Origin: Candidatus Rhodoferax mariagerensis
GTDB taxonomy: Bacteria; Pseudomonadota; Gammaproteobacteria; Burkholderiales; Burkholderiaceae_C
Direction of reading: 5' to 3'
DNA: 64,000 nucleotides
Assembly: GCA_016719055.1 (NCBI GenBank)
Contig: JADKAW010000050.1
Location: 42,670 to 106,669 of the forward strand
A program made the translations under genes and the position numbers. The notes beneath the pieces were generated by a model. That model saw only the letters and a list, made by a program, of their open reading frames with translations, was not told where the DNA came from and did no database searches. Positions 37,230 through 46,047 of this stretch are shown one piece after another; position 1 is the stretch's first letter, and each line of letters starts with the position of its first letter.

Positions 37230-39806
37230 ATGAATGAACCCAAAGTTGCCGCTGCACGGAAAACTGCCGCTCGCCACCAACGCAAAGGCGCCACCGCCAC
37301 CCAACCTGCAGAACCGCGCCTGTCGCGCACCCGCAAGCCACCCGAGCTTGACACGGCTGATTGGCAAACCGCGTTGCGCCGCCAGTTTGGCCGCGAGCAA
37401 ACTTTTGGGCTAAAAAACCTGGGTGCCGAGCCGGTATTCTCGGAATTTGCCGTCAGCAATCCGGCCACCCGCATGGTTTACCGGGTTGCCATTCGTGGCC
37501 AGGCGCTGGGGCAAAACGCTTGCAACTGCCCGGACTTTGCCACCAATGATCTGGGCACCTGCAAACACATTGAGTTCACGCTGGCCAAACTGCAGTCCAA
37601 ACGAGGTGGCAAAGCTGCTTTGAAACAAGGATTTACCCCCGAATTCAGCGAAATCTGGCTCGACTACGCCGGCCAGCGTCAGGTGCGGCTGCGCGTGGGG
37701 GTGGACTGCCCGCCACAGGTGCTGGCGCAAGCCAAGGCGCTGTTTGATGTCCAGGCCAATTGGGCGCTGCGAGAAGACGGCCACACCCAATTGCAAACCC
37801 TGCTGCAGGCAGCGCAGGACAGTGGTCACAGCCTGCGTTGTCACGACGATGTGTGGCAATTTGTTGCTCAAAAGCGTGATGCCGCACAGCGTGATGCGAT
37901 TTTGAGCAAGGCTTACCCCAAGGGCATGGACGACAAAGGCTTGTCCAAGTTGCTCAAGGCCAGGCTTTACCCCTACCAGGCAGAGGGCGCTTTGTTTGCC
38001 GCGCGTGCCGGGCGCAGTCTGTTGGGCGACGAAATGGGTTTGGGTAAGACCATTCAGGCGATTGCCGCGGCCGAATTGTTTGCCCAGCATTTTGGTGTGC
38101 GCCGCGTGCTGGTGGTGTGCCCGACATCACTCAAACACCAGTGGAAAAGCGAATTTGCCAAGTTCACCGAGCGCGATGCGCAAGTGATCCACGGGCTGCG
38201 CACCAAGCGGGCGCACCAGTATGCGCAGGACAGCTTTTGCAAAATTACCCATTACGAATCGCTGGCACGTGATGCGGATCTGATTGCCGCCTGGGCCCCA
38301 GACCTGGTGATTGCCGACGAGGCCCAGCGCATCAAAAACTGGCAAACCATTGCCGCGCGCGCCCTCAAACGCATCGTCAGCCCCTATTGCCTGGTGCTGA
38401 CAGGCACACCCCTGGAAAACCGCCTCGAAGAGCTGATCTCGATCGTGCAGTTTGTCGACCAACACCGGCTTGGGCCCACCTGGCGCGTGCTCAACGAGCA
38501 CCAACTGCGTGATGACGCCGGCCGGGTGATTGGCTACTGCGGGCTCGATCATCTGGGCAGAACACTTCAGCCGGTGATGCTGCGCCGGCGCAAAGCCGAG
38601 GTGCTGACGCAACTGCCCGAGCGTGTGGACCACCGGATTTATGTAGCGCTGACACCTGAGCAACGCCTGCACCATGATGAAAACGGGGACATCGTGACAC
38701 GCATTGTGGCGCGCTGGCGTAAGACCGGATTTCTGTCAGACACTGACCAGCGCCGCCTGCACTGTGCGCTGCAAAACATGCGAATGGCCTGCAACAGCAC
38801 CTATCTGATTGACCACGAAACCGACCACGGCAACAAGGTCGATGAGCTGATGACATTGCTCGACGAGCTGTTTGAAGACCCCAGCGCCAAAGCCGTGGTG
38901 TTCAGCCAATGGCTGGGCACTCACGAGCTGATCAAGCGCCGGCTGGCCCAGCGCCGCTGGGGTCATGTGTTGTTCAGCGGCAGTGTGCCGGGTGACAAAC
39001 GCGGTGCGCTGGTGGAGCAGTTTCATACCGATGCCAATTGCCGGCTGTTTTTGTCCACCGACGCCGGCGGTGTCGGGCTGAACCTGCAGCATGCCGCTGC
39101 AGTGGTGGTCAACATGGACTTGCCGTGGAACCCGGCGGTGCTGGAACAACGCATTGGCCGGGTGCACCGCATGGGGCAGTCGCGCGGGGTTCAGGTTGTC
39201 AATTTTGTCGGTCAGGGCAGCATCGAAGAAGGCATTTTGGGCGTGCTGGCGTTCAAAAAATCGTTGTTTGCGGGTGTTCTCGATGGTGGCGAAAGCGAGG
39301 TCTTCATGCAAGGCACGCGCTTGTCCAAGTTCATGGAAAGCGTCGAAAAAGTGTCGCAAGGCATGGGCGAGGTGCAAACCGATGACGATCTTGACCCTGC
39401 CGTCAAAGGGGCGGCCCAGGCGGAGCAGGCACCCGTGTCCGTGCCTCCCGGTGAGCCCACAGCCGACGAGGTGTTGACCGGTGAAACGCTGAGGCCCTTG
39501 CCCGCTGAATCGCCAGCGCAGGCAGAGCAGCAAGAGCCATCGCCAGCACCAGCGGCTTTGCCAGCCGGTCCCGCGCCGCTTGCATCAGCGCTTGCTGCTG
39601 ACCCCTGGGCTGCCATTCTGGAAGCGGGTGCCGCGTTGCTGCAAGGCCTGGCCGCCGGCCGCAGCCCGGGTGCGTCGGGCCCAGCCATGCCGCCTTTTCA
39701 GATTGAGCGCGACCCGGTCTCTGGCCAGGCCAGTGTGCGACTGCCGCTGCCAGACCCGGCGGTTCTGCAAAAATTGGCCAAGGCGTTCGAGCCGTGGTTG
39801 CGATAG
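37230..39806 (+). CDS. SWIM zinc-finger SNF2-family helicase
   Basis: An 858-residue protein with an N-terminal SWIM zinc finger (CNCPDF...GTCKH, about 94-110). The SNF2 ATPase follows: Walker A DEMGLGKT near residue 269, LVVCPTSLKHQWKSEF, DEAQ box IADEAQRIKN near residue 364, and LTGTPLENRLEEL. The helicase C half has FSQWLGTHEL, STDAGGVGLNLQ and RIGRVHRMGQ. The last 130 or so residues are Ala/Pro/Glu-rich and low in complexity. Role in DNA repair or chromatin-like remodelling is inferred from family only. Length is normal and no frameshift is seen. Confidence 0.88.
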   Translation: MNEPKVAAARKTAARHQRKGATATQPAEPRLSRTRKPPELDTADWQTALRRQFGREQTFGLKNLGAEPVFSEFAVSNPATRMVYRVAIRGQALGQNACNCPDFATNDLGTCKHIEFTLAKLQSKRGGKAALKQGFTPEFSEIWLDYAGQRQVRLRVGVDCPPQVLAQAKALFDVQANWALREDGHTQLQTLLQAAQDSGHSLRCHDDVWQFVAQKRDAAQRDAILSKAYPKGMDDKGLSKLLKARLYPYQAEGALFAARAGRSLLGDEMGLGKTIQAIAAAELFAQHFGVRRVLVVCPTSLKHQWKSEFAKFTERDAQVIHGLRTKRAHQYAQDSFCKITHYESLARDADLIAAWAPDLVIADEAQRIKNWQTIAARALKRIVSPYCLVLTGTPLENRLEELISIVQFVDQHRLGPTWRVLNEHQLRDDAGRVIGYCGLDHLGRTLQPVMLRRRKAEVLTQLPERVDHRIYVALTPEQRLHHDENGDIVTRIVARWRKTGFLSDTDQRRLHCALQNMRMACNSTYLIDHETDHGNKVDELMTLLDELFEDPSAKAVVFSQWLGTHELIKRRLAQRRWGHVLFSGSVPGDKRGALVEQFHTDANCRLFLSTDAGGVGLNLQHAAAVVVNMDLPWNPAVLEQRIGRVHRMGQSRGVQVVNFVGQGSIEEGILGVLAFKKSLFAGVLDGGESEVFMQGTRLSKFMESVEKVSQGMGEVQTDDDLDPAVKGAAQAEQAPVSVPPGEPTADEVLTGETLRPLPAESPAQAEQQEPSPAPAALPAGPAPLASALAADPWAAILEAGAALLQGLAAGRSPGASGPAMPPFQIERDPVSGQASVRLPLPDPAVLQKLAKAFEPWLR

Positions 39807-39855
39807 TTCGCGCCAGGTTCTCCCGACGGCTCACCCACGACCAAGACCTGACCTT

Positions 39856-40071
39856 ATGAATCTAAGCCCCTCTTTTCCACCCCAACACTGCCCGCTGTGC
39901 GGCCAGCCCAACCAGTGCGCCATGGAAATCGCGCGCAGCACGGGGGCTGAACCAGGGCCGTGCTGGTGCGCACGCACCACTTTCAGTGCCGAACTTCTGA
40001 ACCAGATTCCTGAGGCGGCGCGGGGTGTTGCCTGCCTGTGCGCGGCCTGTGTCAAGGCCAGCGAATCATGA
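39856..40071 (+). CDS. Cysteine-rich CWC protein
   Basis: 71 residues beginning MNLSPSFPPQHCPLCG. Cysteines in CPLCG, NQCAME, CWCAR and CLCAAC match the small cysteine-rich CWC family, a probable zinc-binding protein of unknown role. Its TGA stop coincides with the left edge of an inverted-repeat element; before that insertion it probably overlapped the next gene's ATG. Confidence 0.78.
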   Translation: MNLSPSFPPQHCPLCGQPNQCAMEIARSTGAEPGPCWCARTTFSAELLNQIPEAARGVACLCAACVKASES

Positions 40072-40306
40072 TCCTAGATTTCTCAGTTGAACGCGCCCGA
40101 GTGGGCCGCTGGCGGCGCGGCTGGGTAGACGCGACGACGACGTGGGCTACTGCCCGCTAGGAGGAGCAACGACCCCAGTCGCGTTGCCAGTGGTTCAATC
40201 GGGTGCGTAGCGCTGTCACCCAATGGGTGAACCCCATCGAAGCTAAAAAAGTAAATGCACATAAGGACTTACAGATGAAAACAAGCGGTCAACTGAGGAA
40301 TCTAGG
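40072..40306. mobile_element. Transposase-less inverted-repeat element (MITE-like, IS1380-like ends)
   Basis: The ends are inverted repeats of about 24 bp, beginning CCTAGATT[T/C]CTCAGTTGA with few mismatches. ATGA flanks both sides (40068-40071 and 40307-40310), a plausible 4-bp target duplication. No ORF lies inside. The CCTAGATT terminus resembles IS1380-family ends as I remember them (for example ISEcp1). It is probably a non-autonomous element mobilised by a transposase elsewhere. Confidence 0.7.
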
Positions 40307-40537
40307 ATGAACTGGCTGGACAAATTTCCGCTGGTTTTGCTGGTGGTATTGGCCGTCTGGATGGCAGTCGCACCGATCGTGCCTGAGCCCCACCTGATTG
40401 AAAAAATCCGCATGCTCAGCCAGGGTGAGCTCAGGAGGCCACTGGATATTTTTGATTTGTGCCTGCACAGCGCGCCACTGCTGTTGCTGGCCTTGCGCCT
40501 GTGGCGCCAGTATGGGCCAAAGGCGGGTAAGAATTAG
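40307..40537 (+). CDS. Small inner-membrane protein of unknown function
   Basis: 76 residues with two hydrophobic segments (FPLVLLVVLAVWMAVAPIV and SAPLLLLALRLW) joined by a short basic-acidic loop. Such proteins are widely annotated only as hypothetical or RND-transporter-associated. The ATG abuts the right end of the MITE-like element, so its ribosome site (GAGG within the repeat end) is now supplied by that element. Its 3' end overlaps the convergent FimV-like gene by 4 bases. Confidence 0.65.
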   Translation: MNWLDKFPLVLLVVLAVWMAVAPIVPEPHLIEKIRMLSQGELRRPLDIFDLCLHSAPLLLLALRLWRQYGPKAGKN

Positions 40538-42519
40538 TTTGGCTTGCTGGAAACCGGCCAGCGCGAGCGTGGCAAATCTGCCGACGGCAACTTGCTGTCC
40601 AGTTCAAGGTCAAGGCTGGCTGAACCGGTGTCAAAGTTGGAAAAGTCGACTTCCACCGATTGCTCCTGGAATTCTTTGGGCAAGCTCGATGCTCTGGCCC
40701 GCTGCGGGAAGCGGCCGCCCGAGGCAATGTCGGCTTCCATGAGTGGCGGCGCAGCGTCTGGTTTGGCACCAAAGACCACGTCAGGGCCCAGCGACGGCGA
40801 GACGGTGTCCCACGGCAGGTCGGTGGCCACGGCTTCTGCCAGGGCATGCAACATCAGCAGATCGCGAAACGCGGCCAGTTCAAAGGTCGGCTGCGGCTGG
40901 GCCTGAGTGCTGCGGAAAATCCAGCGATCCAGCAACACCAGCGACTTGGCACTGGGCCAGTCTTTGACCAACTGCGCCAGTTCATTGGCGTAGGCCAGCA
41001 AGTCATTGCCTTCGAGGTGAAAGGCCGGGAAATCTGGCACGTCGCCAGCGAAATGCCGGTTGAACAAATGGCGGCAATCTCGAAAATCAGCTTTCATGCC
41101 GAGTGAATGAAACAGCGCCAGCAAGTCCAGATAGATAAACGGATTGGGGTCTGCACTGGAGGAAATCTGCTTTTTCAGAATATCCAGCGCCCGCTCCGTT
41201 TGCCCCAGCGACACAAAAAACTCAGCCTGTTGGCGAATGTCCAGGATGGGTTCAACACTGAAGCTGTGAATGCTGTCAATGCCCAGGTCTGGCAGCGCTG
41301 GTTCGGCGGCAGGCAACTGGGTGGTTGATCGCCTGTTGTCAGCAGCAGGCGCAACACCGACGGGGCTCAACGCCCAGGTGGTTGGTGTCAACGCATCAGC
41401 CAATGCCATGGGGGCAGGGGGGGGTGGCTGGCGCGGCGGCTCGGCGGCAGCAGCGTCTTGCACGACCGCGGTGGACTGTGCTGGCGTTTCAGGCAGCGTT
41501 TGAGGCTGTGCTGCGATCTGGTCGACCGGCTCGGCGACCCGTTGCAGCGAATCGTGCCACGGTGCTTGTGTGCTGCTTGGGCCGCGCCGCTGGACCACCA
41601 GCCAGGCAATGCCGGCCAGGCAGATCAGCATCAAGGCCAGCAACGCGTAAAACCAGGTGACCGGCACCTGCTGAGACTGCACCAACTGCAGCTGCGCCTT
41701 GAGGCTGAGCAGCTGCGCGTCGTTTTTGGCGGCCTGGGCTTGCATGCTTTGCAGGTCGCCCTTGAGCGTGGTGATTTGCTGGGCGTGCAGCAAGGCGTCT
41801 GCGGTTGGGGTGAACAACATGAGTGAATCGACCGAATCCACCCGGTCAGACAAAATGTCCAATGGATCCAGTTTGAGAATGGCCTTGCCCCTTGCCATTG
41901 GGGCGGGTTTGATCACCTGATTGACTTCAGGGCTGGTTTTAACGGTTTTTTGGGCTTTGGCGGGCACCGCCGGGCGGGCTTTGGCCGCTGTGGCCCCAGT
42001 GTTGGCCGTGCCAGGAGGCATCGCTACCGTGCTGATCGCCGGGGCCGGGACCACCGGCAAGGCCTCGGGTGCCACGACCGACGGGCCGGCAGCGGCCCGG
42101 GCAGGCTGCGCCACTGCCGCCACAGCGGCGGGTGACGCAAATACCGGGGCAAAGTCTGCCAGCAGCACATACCGACGCGTTGTAACCGAACCACAATTGA
42201 AGCGGAGATCGAAGCTGACCACCGGCTCATCAATCACCGCCGCGGACTGAATGCGCACCAGTGCGGCATCAGGTGGCTGCACCGTCACAGAGATCCGGGG
42301 GGCCGATTGGCGGGTGTCGGCGTGAAAAAGCTCAGTGGAAAAACAGTTGGTGGCCAGGTCCTCGCCACTTGCGGATTGAACCCGAACCGCTACATCCAGC
42401 GTGCGCCCCAGCACCGCCGCACCCTGCAGCTCACCCAGCGTGAGCGCATGCCCGCTCTGGGCAAAGCCCAACAGGGCCACAGCCAGGGCGCTTGCAACAA
42501 AGACCAACCGACTCTTCAA
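40534..42519 (-). CDS. FimV-like protein
   Basis: 661 residues: signal peptide (to about 26), an N-terminal LysM/FimV-type beta domain (LTLGELQGAAVLGRTLDVAVRVQ), an Ala/Pro/Val-rich linker, a coiled coil near 255-290, one membrane segment (WFYALLALMLICLAGIAWLVV, about 300), and a C-terminal cytoplasmic TPR-like region containing FFVSLGQTERALDILKKQI and a FimV-type tail. FimV proteins organise pole-associated type IV pilus and peptidoglycan functions. It is shorter than Pseudomonas FimV. No pilus genes are near. Confidence 0.78.
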   Translation of the reverse strand: MKSRLVFVASALAVALLGFAQSGHALTLGELQGAAVLGRTLDVAVRVQSASGEDLATNCFSTELFHADTRQSAPRISVTVQPPDAALVRIQSAAVIDEPVVSFDLRFNCGSVTTRRYVLLADFAPVFASPAAVAAVAQPARAAAGPSVVAPEALPVVPAPAISTVAMPPGTANTGATAAKARPAVPAKAQKTVKTSPEVNQVIKPAPMARGKAILKLDPLDILSDRVDSVDSLMLFTPTADALLHAQQITTLKGDLQSMQAQAAKNDAQLLSLKAQLQLVQSQQVPVTWFYALLALMLICLAGIAWLVVQRRGPSSTQAPWHDSLQRVAEPVDQIAAQPQTLPETPAQSTAVVQDAAAAEPPRQPPPPAPMALADALTPTTWALSPVGVAPAADNRRSTTQLPAAEPALPDLGIDSIHSFSVEPILDIRQQAEFFVSLGQTERALDILKKQISSSADPNPFIYLDLLALFHSLGMKADFRDCRHLFNRHFAGDVPDFPAFHLEGNDLLAYANELAQLVKDWPSAKSLVLLDRWIFRSTQAQPQPTFELAAFRDLLMLHALAEAVATDLPWDTVSPSLGPDVVFGAKPDAAPPLMEADIASGGRFPQRARASSLPKEFQEQSVEVDFSNFDTGSASLDLELDSKLPSADLPRSRWPVSSKPN

Positions 42520-42751
42520 AACGGCATTCTCACAGTGTCATGACTCCGGGGTAGAGGCTGGGCGACTTGGCACCTGCAGCCCAGCGGCAAATTATCGATG
42601 CAGTTGTTGCCAAACATTTCACAGCATACCCGCTGCCAGCCCCGAAATGAGATTTTCTTGCCCGCAGCGTTGAAACTTGTCTGGAAATCGTTAAGCTCAA
42701 AGCAGTTTGTCATCCGCCTGACATGTCAGGACCACCAGGAAAACACGCCGC

Positions 42752-43714
42752 ATGTGCCAGTTATTAGGAATGAACAGCCGTCTGCCCGCCAGCCTGACGC
42801 TGAGCTTTACCGGATTTTCGCAACGTGGCGGCTGCACCGACCACCATGGCGACGGTTGGGGCATTGCATTTTTTGAGAGCGACGGCGGCTCCCCCGGCAA
42901 GGGCGTGCGGCATTTTGTGGACAAAACCAGCGCTGCCACTTCGCCCATTGCCCAAATGCTCAAAAGCTACCCGATCAAAAGCCACAACGTGGTGGCCCAT
43001 GTGCGCAAAGCCACGGTGGGGCAGGTCACGCTCGAAAACACCCACCCTTTTGTGCGCGAGCTGTGGGGCAGGTACTGGGTGTTTGCCCACAATGGCGACC
43101 TGAAAAACTATGCGCCTTATCTGCATGGCCATTTCAAACCGGTCGGCAATACCGACAGCGAGCGTGCCTTTTGCTGGCTGATGCAAGAGCTGTCCAAGTC
43201 GCATGCCGATGTGCCCACCGTGGATGAACTCACACGCACCCTGCAAGAGCTGACCCCGCAGATTTCAAAGCACGGCACCTTCAATTTTTTGCTCAGCAAC
43301 GGCCAGGCCTTGTGGGCGCATGCCACCACCAAGCTGTGCTATGTGCTGCGCGCGCACCCGTTTCACGAGGTGCACCTGAAAGACGACGATGTCACGGTGA
43401 ACCTGGCACAGCTCAACAGCCCCGAAGACCGGCTGGCCATTGTGGTCACCGAGCCGCTCACCACCGATGAAGACTGGACCCCTTTTGCCCCGGGCGAGCT
43501 TAAGGTGTTTGTGGACGGCACGCTGGCCAGGTGCAGCTGCCAATGCGCCGCGCCACCCCGCCCGGCGCCCGTTACCGACCCGTTTGGGCCGGTGCCGGTG
43601 GTGCCGGAAGGCCCGGCACCTCAGTGCGAGCAGGCTTGCGGTGCGTCCGAGGCCTGCCCCAGCGCGGCCTCCAGGGCCTGCACAAACATGGCCGCCACAT
43701 CAAACCCGGTCTGA
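42752..43714 (+). CDS. Class II glutamine amidotransferase (YafJ-like)
   Basis: 320 residues beginning MCQLLGMN, so Cys2 is the expected N-terminal nucleophile after Met removal. RGGCTDHHGDGWGIAFF, VVAHVRKAT and FAHNGDLKNYAP are the amidotransferase class II signatures. The substrate accepting ammonia is unknown. The C-terminus is odd: after the Pro-rich segment the last 30 residues (CEQACGASEAC...) are read through the antisense end of gshB, a 94-base convergent overlap suggesting loss of an earlier stop. Confidence 0.85.
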   Translation: MCQLLGMNSRLPASLTLSFTGFSQRGGCTDHHGDGWGIAFFESDGGSPGKGVRHFVDKTSAATSPIAQMLKSYPIKSHNVVAHVRKATVGQVTLENTHPFVRELWGRYWVFAHNGDLKNYAPYLHGHFKPVGNTDSERAFCWLMQELSKSHADVPTVDELTRTLQELTPQISKHGTFNFLLSNGQALWAHATTKLCYVLRAHPFHEVHLKDDDVTVNLAQLNSPEDRLAIVVTEPLTTDEDWTPFAPGELKVFVDGTLARCSCQCAAPPRPAPVTDPFGPVPVVPEGPAPQCEQACGASEACPSAASRACTNMAATSNPV

Positions 43715-44598
43715 TCGAAGATCTCCTGAAAACAAGTGGGGCTGGTGACGTTGATTTCGGTCAGGCTGTCACCAATGATGTCCAGACCAATCAGCAGCAA
43801 GCCGCGCTGAAACAGCACCGGACCAAGCGCCTGCGCGATGGCAAGGTCGCGCGCGCTCAAGGGCTGCGCCACGCCTTTGCCGCCTGCGGCCAGGTTGCCG
43901 CGCACCTCACCACCCTGCGGAATACGCGCCAGGCAAAAGGGCACCGGCTGGCCACCAATCACCAGCACACGTTTGTCGCCCTGGGCAATGGAGGGTAAAA
44001 ACTTTTGCACCATCACGGTCTGGGCGCCGTCCTGGTTGAGTGTTTCGATGATGCCGCCCAGGTTCAGGCCGTCTTCCTTGACACGAAAAATACCCATGCC
44101 ACCCATGCCGTCGAGCGGTTTGAGGATGATGTCGTGGTGCTCGGCATGAAAGTCGCGGATGTGCTGCGCTGCACGCGACACCAGCGTGGGGCCGATGAAC
44201 TCGGGAAACTCCAGGATGGCCAGTTTTTCAGGATGATCCCGCAGTGCCCGCGGCTTGTTGAAAACACGCGCGCCCTCGCGCTCGGCCTGCTCCAGCAAGT
44301 GCGTGGCATAAAAGTATTCGCTGTCAAAGGGTGGGTCTTTTCGCATTAAAACTGCGTCGAAGCCCTTGATGCTATTGAGCGCGGCGCTATCAACCTTGAA
44401 CCAGTCCGAGGTCTCGCCGGTCAGGGTGATGGCGCGGTTTGGTGCCTGTACCACGCCGCCCCGGGCCCAGTGCAGGTCGCGCGGCTCGCAAACACTGATC
44501 TGATGGCCACGGCGCTGCGCCTCGCGCATCATGACAAAGGTGGTGTCCTTGTAAATCTTGAAGGACTCAATCGGGTCAGCGACAAACAACAGGTTCAT
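43621..44598 (-). CDS. gshB: Glutathione synthase
   Basis: 325 residues of normal length: MNLLFVADPIESFKIYKDTT N-terminus, MRKDPPFDSEY, ATP-grasp glycine-rich loop KPLDGMGGMGIFRV, and ENG-type end INVTSPTCFQEI. It ligates glycine to gamma-glutamylcysteine. The ATG at 44598 gives the family N-terminus; the TTG two codons upstream is less likely. Its start is 58 bases after the benE stop, so co-transcription is possible. Confidence 0.93.
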   Translation of the reverse strand: MNLLFVADPIESFKIYKDTTFVMMREAQRRGHQISVCEPRDLHWARGGVVQAPNRAITLTGETSDWFKVDSAALNSIKGFDAVLMRKDPPFDSEYFYATHLLEQAEREGARVFNKPRALRDHPEKLAILEFPEFIGPTLVSRAAQHIRDFHAEHHDIILKPLDGMGGMGIFRVKEDGLNLGGIIETLNQDGAQTVMVQKFLPSIAQGDKRVLVIGGQPVPFCLARIPQGGEVRGNLAAGGKGVAQPLSARDLAIAQALGPVLFQRGLLLIGLDIIGDSLTEINVTSPTCFQEIFDQTGFDVAAMFVQALEAALGQASDAPQACSH

Positions 44599-44656
44599 GG
44601 GCAATCGCTTTCAGGGGCAGGGGTTCAAATGTCGGTTCAGATGCAAGGCAGTGGGA

Positions 44657-45871
44657 TTAGCGCGGCGGCAGGTCAAAGTGCGATTTTCCACTGCGCTGCA
44701 CCAGCAGCGCCAGCGCGCCCGCAATGACCCCCCAAAAAGCCGAGCCAACGCCGGCAATCACCACGCCACTGAGCGTGACCAAAAAGGTGATCAGCGCCGC
44801 TTCGCGGTGAAAATCGTCGCGCAGTGCGGTGCTGAGTGCCGAGCCAATCGTGCCCAGCAGGGCCAGCCCGGCAATGGCCGCAATCAGTTCTTTGGGAAAC
44901 GCCGTGAGTGCGCCGGTAATCGCCGTGCCGAACAGGCCGATCAGCAGGTACAGCACGCCGCATGACACCGCAGCGGTGTAACGTTTGTCGGGGTCGGGGT
45001 GTGCCTCGCGGCCCATGCAAATGGCGGCGGTGATGGCGGCAAAGTTCAGCGCAAAGGCGCCAAACGGGGCCAGCAGCAGCGTGACCACACCAGTCAGCGT
45101 GATCACGCCCGACACCGGAATGCCCGGCTTGGCCGCACTGTGGCTGTAGCCCGCCGCATGAATGGCAGCCACCCCCGGCAGATTTTGCGAGGCCATGGTC
45201 ACCACAAACAAAGGCAGCGCCAGACTGATTGCCGCGCTCCAGCTGAAACGCGGCGCGACAAACACCGGCATTGCAAGGTCAAATTGCACGCCATCCCCCG
45301 TGAATCCGCCGCTGATAGCTACATAAAAAATAGCTATCAGCAGGGTCAATGGCACGGCATAACGAGCCAGCCAGCGTTTAGCCACCAGATAGGTGGCCAG
45401 CATCAGTAGCACCAGCGGCAAATTGGTTTGCGCCGCAGTAAAGGCCTGCATGCCAAAACGCGCCAGCACGCCCGCCAGCAGCCCGGAAGCAATTGCCAGC
45501 GGCAGCCGGTCCATCACCCGCTCAAACCAGCCGGTGATGCCCACCAGCGTGATCAGCGCCGCACACACCATGAATGCGCCCACCGCCTCTGCCATGCCAA
45601 AACCACCTGTTGCGCCAGCAGTGGCCAGCACGGCGGCACCTGGCGTGCTCCAGGCCACCATCACCGGCTTTTTCAGCAGCAGTGATGGCACCAGCGTGCA
45701 AAACCCCATACCCAGCCCGAGTGCCCACATCCACGAGGTGATTTGCGCCGGTGTGGCACCAAATGCCAGTGCGGCCTGAAACACGATGGCCACCGAACTG
45801 GTAAACCCAACCAGCACGGCGACAAAGCCGGCAGTGAAGGCGCTGGGGGATAGGTCTTTGAAAAATTGCAT
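44657..45871 (-). CDS. benE: BenE-family benzoate/proton symporter
   Basis: 404 residues with about 11-12 membrane segments. Signatures are GFTSSVAIVFQAALAFGATPAQITSW, FVVTMASQNLPGVAAIHAAGY and the GAFALNFAAITAAICMG segment, typical of BenE transporters. It probably imports benzoate or a related aromatic acid, which fits the neighbouring aromatic-precursor genes. A dispersed repeat (11-bp perfect arms) lies inside the gene and encodes part of LLIAIFYVAISG, in a membrane segment. It is divergent from the ThDP-enzyme operon. Confidence 0.88.
   Translation of the reverse strand: MQFFKDLSPSAFTAGFVAVLVGFTSSVAIVFQAALAFGATPAQITSWMWALGLGMGFCTLVPSLLLKKPVMVAWSTPGAAVLATAGATGGFGMAEAVGAFMVCAALITLVGITGWFERVMDRLPLAIASGLLAGVLARFGMQAFTAAQTNLPLVLLMLATYLVAKRWLARYAVPLTLLIAIFYVAISGGFTGDGVQFDLAMPVFVAPRFSWSAAISLALPLFVVTMASQNLPGVAAIHAAGYSHSAAKPGIPVSGVITLTGVVTLLLAPFGAFALNFAAITAAICMGREAHPDPDKRYTAAVSCGVLYLLIGLFGTAITGALTAFPKELIAAIAGLALLGTIGSALSTALRDDFHREAALITFLVTLSGVVIAGVGSAFWGVIAGALALLVQRSGKSHFDLPPR
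45311..45341. repeat. Palindromic repeat copy inside benE
   Basis: GCTGATAGCTA-9 nt-TAGCTATCAGC, perfect 11-bp arms around CATAAAAAA, read through in frame by benE. It shares the ATAGCTAT core of the dispersed family. Confidence 0.6.
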
Positions 45872-45940
45872 CGGGCTGATTCTCGCGCAAGCGCCGGTAT
45901 CCGTAGTATCCCTTAGTTCGTTTATTCATCGATCATTTAT

Positions 45941-45955
45941 GTTCGCTTATCGCAC
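45941..45955 (+). promoter_or_regulatory. Putative PcaR/IclR-type operator before the ThDP operon
   Basis: GTTCGCTTATCGCAC, in the 176-bp divergent region between benE and the ThDP gene, matches 13 of 15 bases of the Pseudomonas PcaR site as I remember it (GTTCGATAATCGCAC). It is itself an imperfect dyad (TGTTCG...CGCACA). The IclR-type gene at 54806 could be the protein that binds it. Confidence 0.5.
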
Positions 45956-46047
45956 AATAATGTACGAAATAGTTAAAACAAAGTCGGCGAAAGTGACTAA
46001 AGTTCGTGCACACGGCGACAGCAACCCCACAAACATCAGGAGACAAC

